Source of the DNA: Setophaga petechia | Taxonomy: Eukaryota; Chordata; Aves; Passeriformes; Parulidae | DNA length: 64,000 nt | Direction of reading: 5' to 3' | Assembly: GCA_024362935.1 (NCBI GenBank) | Contig: JANCRA010000122.1 | Span: 519,501 to 583,500, forward strand | In this document: positions 12,801 to 24,800 of the stretch, one piece after another | How positions within the stretch are numbered: the first letter of the stretch is position 1 | How the letters are laid out: each line of letters opens with the position of its first letter | Made by a program: the position numbers and the translations under genes | Notes under the pieces: generated by a model | The model's input: the letters and a program-made list of their open reading frames with translations, nothing else | What the model was told of the DNA's origin: nothing | Database searches by the model: none

Positions 12801-15800
12801 AAGACCCCAGTTTAAGAGCAGGACAAACACACCTCTCCAAGGCTGCCATTGGGAGCCTGTTTATAAACCAAAGCTGCAGAAATTTGGGCTTTTTAGGTTT
12901 TTCTCTGCGAAAGCCAAAGATGAGAAAATGTTAAAATGTCACAGGAAAAGAGGATGAAGGACTTGAATTGTTTATCTGAGAAGCCTGAAGAGGAGATGCA
13001 CTGCTGCTCAATTAACAGTCAGAGTCTCCAGCCAGCAGGGGAGAGGGAACAATGAATGGCAGCATTTAATGATGGCAACACCCAAGAAAAGCAAGCAAAA
13101 GGAGGAAAAATATGAAGCAAGAAGCAGTGATGTGACACCCTCATCCTTTCTGGGAACCTCAGCACTCAGGAAAGCCCAGAGGCTGCATTAATCTTCCCAC
13201 CTCCTCCTCTCTCCACTCAGAGCAGTGATGAAGACACTGATTTGCAAAAATGTGCCCCTTAAATCCCAGCCTGGCTGCTGGCAGCTTCAGCAGCCACCCA
13301 AAGCAGAGTGCTGGGGAATTTCAGCTTTTTTCCCTCAGGAGAAGAGGCTCATTCCAGCCCTCCTCACGTCCCTGGAGCATCAATATTAAACACAGCTCGC
13401 ACTTAATGGAGGTGGATTCAGACTCCAAAACTAAAGTCAGTAGATCTCAATTTCCAAACTGCAAACAGATCATTTGGGCCTGGAGAAACACGAGGAGGAG
13501 GGAGTGGAAAGGAGGGAGGGAGCTGTGAATAAGCACAGTCTGAGCCCTAGTGCCAGCTCAGGACTCAGGTGGGAGTTTCAGCCATGACAAGAACCAGGTA
13601 TGTGAGTAACACACCAGCCCAGGTGCTGCCTTTTTTGGCTTTTTCTTTCTCCCATCATCACTCCTCTACTTTCCCTGTCAAGGTGCTGATTCCTTCCCCT
13701 CCAGCTCCCAGCAGGAGCTTTCCAGCACTAATGAGGGCAAAAGGTAACAGTGCTCACCCAGAGCCCCAGAGCTCTGAGGGGCTTCACTCCAGGAGCTGCT
13801 GGTGTTCAGGACCATAAAACCAGGGGAAATCAGCCCTAAGTCTGGGCTGTGGCTCCTCCCAGACTTGGGGCTGATTTCCCCTGGTTTTATGATCCTGAAC
13901 ACCAGGCTGCCCTCCTGCCACCCTCAGCTGCTGCTGACAGGTCAGGAGCAAGGAGCTCCCTGGTGCCATTACAGACAAGACACTGCCCTCCTCATCCTCA
14001 CCTGGAGCAGCAGGGCTGTGCCAGCCTGGCCAGGGCACCCTGATGGGGATGGCAGGGCTCCTCACAGCACCCTGAGGGGGATGGCAGGGCTCCTTAGGGC
14101 ACCCTGATGGGGATGGCAGGGCTCCTCAGGGCACCCTGATGGGGATGGCAGAGCACCCTGATGGGGATGGCAGGGCTCCTCACAGCACCCTGATGGGGAT
14201 GGCAGGGCTCCTCACAGCACCCTGAGGGGGATGGCAGGGCTCCTCACAGCACCCTGATGGGGATGGCAGGGCTCCTCACAGCACCCTGAGGGGGATGGCA
14301 GGGCTCCTCACAGCACCCTGAGGAGGATGGCAGGGCTCTCAGAGCACCCTGAGGGGGATGGCAGGGCTCTCAGAGCACCCTGATGGGGATGGCAGGGCTC
14401 CTCAGAGCACCCTGAGGGGGATGGCAGGGCTCCTCAGAGCACCCTGAGGGGGATGGCAGGGCTCCTCACAGCACCCTGAGGGGGATGGCAGGGCTCCTCA
14501 CAGCACCCTGATGGGGATGGCAGGGCTCCTCACAGCACCCTGAGGGGGATGGCAGGGCTCCTCACAGCACCCTGAGGGGGATGGCAGGGCTCTCAGAGCA
14601 CCCTGATGGGGATGGCAGGGCTCCTCAGAGCACCCTGAGGGGGATGGCAGGGCTCCTCAGAGCACCCTGAGGGGGATGGCAGGGCTCTCAGAGCACCCTG
14701 ATGGGGATGGCAGGGCTCTCAGAGCACCCTGATGGGGATGGCAGGGCTCCTCACAGCACCCTGAGGGGGATGGCAGGGCTCTCAGAGCACCCTGATGGGG
14801 ATGGCAGGGCTCTCAGAGCACCCTGAGGGGGATGGCAGGGCTCCTCACAGCACCCTGATGGGGATGGCAGGGCTCCTCAGAGCACCCTGAGGGGGAGGGC
14901 AGGGCTCCTCTGTGGGATGTGAGCTCCTCACCACCTCCTGCCCCACGGGAGAGCTCCTGTCCAAGGCAATAACCTGGTGGCCTGATCGGGAAAGTCTCAT
15001 TATTCTGCTCACACAGCAAAGTTAAAAGTTCTACTTGTGCATTTCACATTTCTGTGAAAAACTCTGGTTTATCCAGCCTTGTCCCTGTTAACTTGTGACA
15101 GTTAGGATGTTGGTTTTTAAGACATTTGACCTCCCAGTGTTGGAATTTCTGATAAAACACTGTACTATGTGCAGGAAGTGGGAGGAGGTTCAATAGAAAG
15201 GAATTCTGGCACCCAAACCAGGAAAAGAAACCAGTCTGGGGGTAGCCCCAAGTGGTTTTCCTGTGGACATTTCCCATGTGCAACGCTGAAATGGGAAGTG
15301 AGATGGTGACACTCTGAAGCTGCAGTGTCAATCCTCCCCTGACACCCCCACAGAATGACCTCCCAAGTTACTGCCTGCTTGTTTCACAAGGGATTTACTT
15401 CTTTCAGTGAAAATAAACCAGCCAGGTGTTCCTGCCTAGCAGGGACCAGCAGTGACCTCCCCAACACAGAGGGGAAAATCCCCTTCAGTGGATGCATCAA
15501 CTCCTACCCCACAGGAATGTCAGGATGCTGAAATTCCCACAGTCCTCTGCATTTTGAGCTTAAATTACTGGCTCTGCTTTGGAAACTTCACCTAATGACA
15601 GGTTTGCCTTTCATTTTTAATGGGGCCAAGGCAGTGAGGAGCAGCCCCAGGCAGAGCCCCCTTTCCTGGGGAGCCAGGGCTGCAGCAGCTCCGTGCTGTG
15701 CCAAGGGCTTGGCTGCCACCTGAGCCACCAGCCCTGGCTCCTCAGCACTGCCAAAGCCAGCTCTGCTCCCCCTGCCAGCTGCTGAGCCCAGGGAACAGCT

Positions 15801-18800
15801 CAGGGTCAGCTCCTGTGAGGAGCAAGGGATGCAGAGGTGACACAGCAGGGCACTGAACTTGCTGATGCTGCTCAGGTCTCATGGCAATGGAAAGTTCTGG
15901 CAGCCAGGCCAGGATCCATCATCTCTGCACTGCCCAGCCCAGCAGGCACTGCTGGAGCCCCACGGCTCTGTCAGCAGGGAGATTCACTTTTTCCCCTTAA
16001 GAAAACATGAGGTAAACCTATTTTCTCATCAAAGCTATAAAATTCAAGTTTCCTCTTTCATTCTCCTGCAGCCCAAGAGCTCAGTCTTTGTTGCAGAAGG
16101 ACTCCACCAGGCTCAGGCCACAGCCTGTGTATGATCCCACGCCAAAACCCCAACCCTGGCCCAGCAGACACAAAGTGTATGAAAAATGTATGACAAATGT
16201 CTCTGCTGGCATCCAGAGCCTCTGCTCCTCACAAGCTCTAACATCATCCATCCTCTTCTCATTCAGCAGAACAAACCCTGAAGTCACTCCCCTTTTATCC
16301 CTAAGATACCTTACTGAATGTGTTCCAAATTTATCCACAGAAGAAACTACTCCAACATTCAGTATTTTATACTGAAACTGCCTTTTACACCTCCTAGCAG
16401 AAGAAGGATGCTCCTACCCAGAATCCATAATGAGATATAAAAGCTTTATTTGGCTGGAGATTGGGTTTTTTTAAGCAGCTTCTGGGTGACAAAGAATGCC
16501 AAATGCAAGTGGCACACACAAGGCACTGCCTGTGGTGAGTGAAAGAAATAAAGCAGAGGCAATTCTGCTCCAGTGTTGGAGGTTCCAATGCTCCCCCTTG
16601 AACTGCAGGGTCCCCCCAAGCCAATTCCATGATCCCACAGCTGCAGGACATGGACAAACCCTGGGATGGAAGGTTTCCTTTCCTGCTGGGTGGGATTTCC
16701 TGGAGGAACCAGTCCCACCCAGTTACCCCAGTGCAGAAACCATCACCTGCACAGCCTGGGCTGTCAGCAAAGCCTCCCCAGGGTGGATCCCAGACTCTGG
16801 GATGAAGCTTTCCCTCATCCTCAGCAATGCTTCTCCTCATCCAGGTCCCCAGGAGCAGCTGCCTCTTGGAGCAGATCTGCATCCCAGTTCCCAAAAGCAG
16901 AGAAGACATGAAACCTGTGACTCTGCCATGCACACAGCCAGCCTGCTCCACATGATTTAATTAAAAGGAATCAAAGCAAGCTAATTATTCCAAGAGAGGG
17001 GTTTTGGAACAATGCCCAACTTGGAAAAACTCCACTATAGGAAGCCTCCCAAAGAAGAAAGAGACTAAAACCCAAGAGGAATGGCAGCAGCAGCCTCCAG
17101 GGCAGGGTGGGCAGGCTGCACTCAGCTCTCCTGGCTGGGTTACAAACCCATCCCTGCTGCTCAGGGCTCCATCCTGGACCAGCACCCTGCTCTTCCCTGG
17201 GGAGCTCAGCCACACTAAGGCAAACATCTCACTCTAAGGCAAAGGATGAAACCACTCCAGACAGAGAAGCTTGAAGATCTGTTAAAGATGAACACTAAAA
17301 ATCCTGGATTAAGTTTTCTTTTAAGTGAAGAGCATAAAATTGAATTAATTCATATTCCACTTTGCATGAGGCAGCTGCCAGTTTGATGCAAAGTGTTCCT
17401 GAGAGTGTCTGGAACAAAGTGGGGCTCAGACACATAAAACAGGCACATATATGTCAGAAATTCACAGCCAGGATGAACATGTGGTGCACACAGCAAGGCA
17501 GCACCATCATATTTTACTTTTTAAATCTCCTGAACGCATTGGAGCGTCTAAGCAATGAACAGGAACATGACCAAAAAGAAAAAAAGGAAAATCCAAGATA
17601 GGACCAGACAATTTCAGCAAGCTGAGAAGCCCAGAGCTGGTGCAGCCATCCCCAACCACTGTGGGTGACACAGTGAGACCCCCCAGTTCCAACAGCCCCA
17701 TCCCATCTCCAGGAATCAAGAAGTATAAACTGAGTTATCTCAATTATTGAATTCCTGAGCATCTCCTGGAGATGCTAAAATCCCTCTGAAAGCACCTGGG
17801 TACCAGGAAAGGGGAAAGCAGGAGGAATGCCATCAGTTTCCACAGGAATCCAGAGGAAATCCAGGCTGAGCTCTGTGCTGGGCACGTTGGTGGAATAATA
17901 ATAAATAAACAGAACCATGAACAAACACTTTGGGGAAGAGCCCATTCAGCATCTCTAAAGTCAGACTTTCCAAATCAAACTCTTATCTTGTAGAGTCTCC
18001 TGAAGAAATCAAAGAGCACAGAGATGAGAGGAAGCATCTTTTTGATATAAACCCATTTGGAGTCCCAGAGGACATTTAACAAGATCTCAACACAGATTTG
18101 GAGGAAAGTCCATATATAAAGCCTTGCTGATAAAACAGGCAGGTGGGGGAGAATCCCTAATTTTGGCCATGCAGGGAAGGCTCTGGGAAGCTCCATGTTT
18201 TGCAGGCTGGCTCACCCAGCTCAGCCCCACCATGCCTGGCAGGGAGGGGCAGACACTGCCTGGCATGGCAGTGCCCAGCACAGCTCTGCAGGAGGACTGG
18301 CACAGCCACTTGTGCTGTGCTCACCCATTTCCCTCCTACCTCCATTCCTCCAGGGCTTGTCTCCATGTGCTCCAGGCTGGCCTGCCTCCAGGCCTGCTGA
18401 GGGGAAGCTGTTCCAGTGAAAAACTACAGGCTCCACTCCCAAACAAAAATACTTTGTTCTTTGGTTCATCCAACACAGTGATTAACAAGCCAGCCCTGAA
18501 CTCCCCCTGAGCTCACCTCAATACTGCCTGAACCACAGCTCCAGCCCTGCATCCAAGCAAGATTTGGGATCCTGCATTTCCACTGCCTTTGGAGACACAG
18601 CAGAGGACAGACAAATTTACAGCTGCACATGAACCATTTTGGGTTTCATTTCCACAATAAATATCTCAGGGCAGGGTCCCAGCAGTGCCAGGGCAGGATC
18701 CCAGGGCAGAACCCAACAGGATCCCAGGGCAGGATCCAACAGTGCCAGGGCAGGATCCAGCAGTGCCAGGGCAGGATCCCAGGGCAGGATCCAGCAGTGC

Positions 18801-21800
18801 CAGGGCAGGATCCAGCAGTGCCAGGGCAGGATCCCAGGGCAGGATCCAACAGTGCCAGGGCAGGGTCCCAGGGCAGGGTCCCAGGGCAGCACCCAGCAGG
18901 ATCCCAGGGCAGGATCCAACAGGATCCCAGGGCAGGACCCAGCAGTGCCAGGGCAGGATCCCAGGGCAGGATCCCAGGGCAGCACCCAGAAGGATCCCAG
19001 GGCAGGATCCCAGGGCAGGATCCCAGGGCAGGGTCCCAGGGCAGGGTCCCAGGGCAGGATCCCAGGGCAGGGTCCCAGGGCAGGGTCCCAGGGCAGGATC
19101 CCAGGGCAGCACCCAGCAGGATCCCAGGGCAGGATCCCAGGGCAGGATCCCAGGGCAGGATCCCAGCAGTGCCAGGGCAGGATCCCAGGGCAGGGTCCCA
19201 GGGCAGGATCCCAGGGCAGGATCCCAGGGCAGGATCCCAGGGCAGGGTCCCAGGGCAGGATCCCAGGGCAGGATCCCAGGGCAGGATCCCAGCAGTGCCA
19301 GGGCAGGATCCCAGCCCAGGACCCAGCAGGATCCCAGGGCAGGGTCCCAGGGCAGGGTCCCAGGGCAGGGTCCCAGCAGTGCCAGGGCAGGATCCCAGGG
19401 CAGGATCCCAGGGCAGGATCCCAGGGCAGGATCCCAGGGCAGGGTCCCAGGGCAGCACCCAGCAGGATCCCAGGGCAGGGTCCCAGGGCAGGATCCCAGC
19501 CCAGCCTGCAGAGCCCAGGGAGCAGACACACCCGAGCCTGTTGTGTGATAAGCTCAGAGATAACTCAGCCCTGTAAGAAGTGACTGCAGCTCATCCCCAC
19601 TGCCCATCAATCACAAACCCAATCACCCCAAGCCCACGCTGATATGGCCACAATAACTCTTGGGTTGGACATGTCATGCAAATGCAAATTATTCTGAACC
19701 GTATCCACTGACTCCAAGCTTCTTAATTTTATATTTAAAAAAACCACCACCTCCTTTAAGGTGTTTTAATTTTAGGCTGTGGGCACATAAAATTACCCTG
19801 ATGCAAATTCATGAGGATTAGGCCAAGGTAATAAAAACTGCATATTTAAGTACAAGGGAGTGAGCTGGAAATCCCAAATTGACGTTACAGGCAGCAGCTT
19901 AACCTGGTTAACACAGGCCAGGAGAAAACATTACTGATAAAATTATTAGTCATTGCTAACTTGAAAAATACTCATTACAGTGAAGACAAACTATAACTTC
20001 GAGATGTTTTAATTTGAATACTAAACTAAGGCAAAGGGAGACTCCTGCCAGTCTGAGGCAAGTCCTCTGCAGATATCTGGGTGCATTTTCTGCAGATATC
20101 TGGGTGCATTTTCTGCAGATACCTGGGTGCATTTCAAGCCCCTCTCCATCTCCCCTGTGCTGATTCCCTCTGGAGCAGCCCGAGGCTGCTGGAGCTGCTG
20201 GTGCCAGGACAGGAAGGTGGCAGGAGCCAGCTCTGAGCCTGGCACATCCCCTCCTGTGCCTGCAGCCAGCAGTGGGGACTTTACCTTCCCTCTGCAGTCT
20301 CTGACCTTGCTTTCAAGTCCAATGTGAAATGAATTCCAAAGTACCTAATCCTCACTGTGCAGGCTGGGGATCCAATAACACTTCCAAAAAAAATGCCTTG
20401 GAGCAGTTTGTTCATGAGAACTGATGTTGACAGGGAAGACAAAAATCAGGACAACCAACCTTGAGTTGCTGCTACAATACATCCACAAGACAGGTGTGCT
20501 CCTCAGCAGTTACAAGCTGCTTCACACTGCAGGTTTGTGCCAAAGTTCACAGAAATTCCACCCACCAGCCTCCTGTGTTTGGTACAAATCCTTCTCTCTC
20601 TGCTCAGATAACCATTCTGAGAGGGCTGTGGAAATAATTGCTTGCTTTTAAACAGAGGGGATGGTAAAAGAACTCAAATCTGCTTCTCATTTGGCAGATC
20701 TGCACCCTCAGCCTGGTGACAGCTCGATGGGTCACATCACAGGGTGCCCTAACAGGACTTTAACAACACCCCAGTCACATCCTTCAAACCTGCTCAGTCA
20801 AAGCACCTCACTCCCAAGCAGCAGTGTCAGCTCCATTCCCTCTCTGGAACCTCAGTTTTACAAGCTCTTCAAAGGCTCTGCACCTTCTTGTTTGTTAAAC
20901 AGAAACCTGGACCTTACTGCGAGTCCAGTTCAGGCTGCAGTTGTACAAACTGGACCAGTACAAACTGGGGAATTCTCAGACTGGCTGTCTCTACACCCTG
21001 GCCCAAGTGCACTGTGCTCCAGGGAGGAGCTGCAAGGCTGGGGCCCTGCAGGGCAAGGACTTCATCTTCTCAATACTAAATAATTGTTTAGTAATTTCAG
21101 TGCTCCTCTGATTGCAAAGTAATTGCTTAATGAAGCAATTTTCTGATTAAAAACACCTTAATGAGTCAGAAGAAGGAAAGCCAATCATTCCAAGGCTTAT
21201 GCCTTGTTAATCTCCACAGGAAAGGAGTTCAAACCAAAGCACTCAGGATTTCCTCATTCTGCCTTAGAGAGGAGCAGGAATATAAATAAAATGTGAATAG
21301 TTTCCTCTTTAATCTCTGAGCTTTGCACAGAACTGGTGGTGGCTGTTAGCAGGAAAGTCCTGTGCCTGTGCCAGGGCCCAGCCCTGCATCCCTGCCCAGG
21401 GCACCCAGGTGCATTTCCTGGGCACAGAGCACCAGGGTGCTGCCAAGGGATCTGCAGGAGGCTCCCCCCTGGCCCCCATCCTGGGATTCTGCACTCCCCC
21501 CAGCACAAAGCCAAGGTGCTTTTAAATAGGTCACCCAGAGCTGGGTGGTAATTACAGAAACACGTTAATCAGCTTTGCCAGGCAGAGCTGCTTTTCTCTC
21601 CAAGAGCCTTTTCCTGTCAGCTCTTTCTTCCCATCTCTGACAAGCTGACATCAATGGTCACAGGGAAGCACCCTCAAAAGCACAAACCTTCCTCCCTGCC
21701 AATTCTGGCCCCACTCTGATGGCAGAGCACAAACGAGAACAGCCATGAAGAATAAAACATGGGAAATGAAGTTATTGCCAGAAGTGTGGAGGGGCAGGGC

Positions 21801-24800
21801 TCTGAGCAGGAGTTCAGGTGCTGGGTGATCTCCCTCCTCCCAGCACATCCTGCCCACAGAGCTCCAGCCTTGCAGCAGGGGCAGAGACCCACAGGATTTC
21901 AGGATTTCCCCACTGAAGTGACTTTGCAACTTTGCTGAGTTGGCTGCAGAGTGGCAGCCCCTGCTGCCTGCCGTGCCTGGCCAGCTCAGCTCCCAGCACA
22001 GCCCAGTGCCCCTGCCTGCAGTGCCTGGCCAGCTCAGCTCCCAGCACAGCCCAGTGCCCCTGCCTGCAGTGCCTGGCCAGCTCAGCTCCCAGCACAGCCC
22101 AGTGCCCCTGCCTGCAGTGCCTGGCCAGCTCAGCTCCCAGCACAGCCCAGTGCCCCTGCCTGCAGTGCCTGGCCAGCTCAGCTCCCAGCACAGCCCAGTG
22201 CCCCTGCCTGCAGTGCCTGGCCAGCTCAGCTCCCAGCACAGCCCAGTGCCCCTGCCTGCAGCCTCTGCACACACTTCCCCACAGCACTCCCTGCCTCCAA
22301 CTGCTGTTTTCCTTTTTGTGACTCATTTTTCCAGGAGAATCTCTGAAAAGTCAGTATTAAGTACACCACTACTGCAAATTCACAGTTTCCACTTTCAGTG
22401 GTGTGTTAAAGATTTATCAGTTTTTTTGGTTTTTTTTCCTCACTATCAAAAGCATTCAAACATGAGCTGCAACCAGAGCTGCAGCAGGGAGCTCCTCCTG
22501 GCACAGCCAATTCCCAAACCCTCAGTTATCCCTGCTCCAGGAGCCCTCCCAGGCACAGCTGCTCCCACAGCAGGCAGGAGGAGCCCCAGGTGAGGTTTTG
22601 CCCACCCTGCCAGGTGAGCTCCAGCTCTCCCCATGTGCCAGGTGAGCTCCAGCTCTCCCCCTGTGCCAGGTGAGCTCCAGCTCTCCCCAGCCAGGCCATG
22701 CTGAGGCAGGGTTGGGATGCAGAGCTCCTGGAGAGCCACCAAGGAGAGAACTACAGCCACTGACTGATTCCTCCTCATTTTCCCCACATTCCCAAGGCAT
22801 TAAAGAGCCAGTTTTACCACCCTTGAAACCTTTGCTTTCCTGGCCCAGTGCTCCCACAGGCAGCCCCAGGCTGACAGTGACACTGACCACGACAGGTTTT
22901 CAGACAGAAGGAGAGCAGCAATAATTGGGTTTCACAATTAGACAATTAGACTTGTTGACTCCACTTCTGTGGCAGACTTTTTTTTGTTTCCCTGAAAAAA
23001 AGCCCTGCTGGTTTGTGCTGAAGACAGTTGATCTTTAACAAGACAGCAAAGGATTGATACAGCAGAATTTTGCAGAGCCTGAAATAGCTGCCAAATTCAA
23101 GAGGCTGTTGGGAAATGAAAACCAACAAACACAGTCCTCTAAGGAAAACCTGGTTTTGTTCAACAAGGTCACATTGTCTTTTTGGTTTTTTCCTTCCATT
23201 TTCTTCTTGCATGTTCCTACATCTGCAGGTATCTCCTACTGGAGACCAAGTACCAGTTTTTCCATGTTCCCCTTTGGAATTCTACAGTATTTCTTCTGCA
23301 GGAGCAATTAGTATTTGCTGTTGTTTTAAAAGAAAAACCCTACAGAAATAAAGGAAAAGTATGACTCACTGAGAGACCAATAATTAGGTCATGTGTTCAA
23401 TTAGTTTTCATGCTTAAGTAGTTACTCTTTAGGAAATGCTCCCCCTTTGATGTGCAGCAGCAACTTCCCAATTAATTAGGCAGAAAGAAGCAATGAAGGA
23501 ATGAAACCTCAGACACCAAATCAAAGCCCAGAGATCTCTAATGAGGGGAACAACAGCATCAACAACAGCCAACATGCACTGAAAGGTAGAGCCTTTCAAG
23601 GATCCACTTCAAGTATCTTGGCTGTACTTGCTTTGAAATGAAGAGAAAACTGTTGGGAAGCAGACTAGAAGAGGGGGAGAAGCAGCCTGTTTGATCAGAA
23701 AATCACTGTTTCCTTGAAGGCCTGCCACAAAAGAGATAATTTATCCACAGTGTGGGAGATGTGCCCTCAGAGACCATCACTCACTGGGGCAGACAGGAGG
23801 CAGCACACAGTGGGTGAGGCTGGATCAGAGGAATGGGAAAGCCCTTTCCCACAAGCTGCCCAAGAACAGCAGCACTGCCATGTTCCAGCTGCAGGCATTC
23901 CCAAACACCAGCTCTTGCTTTCAACCACCCTTCCCAAAGGCTTCCTAAAAGTTTATTTAATCTTATCTCCTAGATTTCCCCATGCAGGATTTCCACCCCC
24001 CTTCACGGCTCAGAGATCTCCCTCACCCCAGGGATGCCCATTCAGGTATAATCCATTCAGCTCTAATGAAATCAGCTCCTTCCAGGACAGAATTAACACA
24101 GCCCCAACGACTCTCTTAGAGAAAAAGGAGGAAATTGAGAGAAGAAAAAGGGAGGCAAAACCGTAGCACTTGAATTAAAAAATCAATGCTGTAATTGACT
24201 TTGTTTTATGCAGGCAAGTGGGTGCAAGGGGGATGTGCTGGTTCAGTCCCGTGGCCTTGCTGGGGTGGGTTGGTGCAGAGGGGAGTGCTGATGGCAAACC
24301 CCTGCTTTGGGGCAGTCTCACAGAGCTACAGAGCCCTCACACTCCATTCAGCTGCTTCTCAGAGGCTGTAAAAACCCTCATTCCACAGGAGAGGTGCCCT
24401 GCAGCTGGAAGGTCTCTGTACAGAAGATCCCAGTGCAACAGCTCAGCTGGAGCCATGCAGGAGCTGTGTCTGCATCCTCTCACCTCTCCCAGGAATGGTT
24501 GTGAACTGCAGATTCTGGCCTTGCTGGCAGCACTGGGAAAGCTCATCAGAGAATAAAGGAGAGGACTGCAAAAAGCAGCTGGTGCAGGAGTGCCAGGGAT
24601 CTGTGCACCACTGAAATCCCAACAGAAGCAGCAAAATGAATGAGGAAGGTGGAAAAACTCCTGTGAGTGTTCTGGTCAGTTTGGGGTTAAAGGGAGAACC
24701 TGGCCAAAAGCCAGACCTAACAAAGAGTGAAAAAAAATCTATAATTTCATGCAAATTTAATAAGCATATGGTCCAGACTACTTCATAGCAGGTCCTGAAT

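Noticed and set aside
14033..14908. CRISPR-like array
   Set aside because: Units are contiguous near-identical minisatellite repeats without unique spacers, in a vertebrate gene intron. The same applies to the other arrays.
18617..19583. Five overlapping frames of 270-315 codons on both strands
   Set aside because: Artefacts of the 14-bp minisatellite; equally open on both strands and with no non-repeat protein domain.
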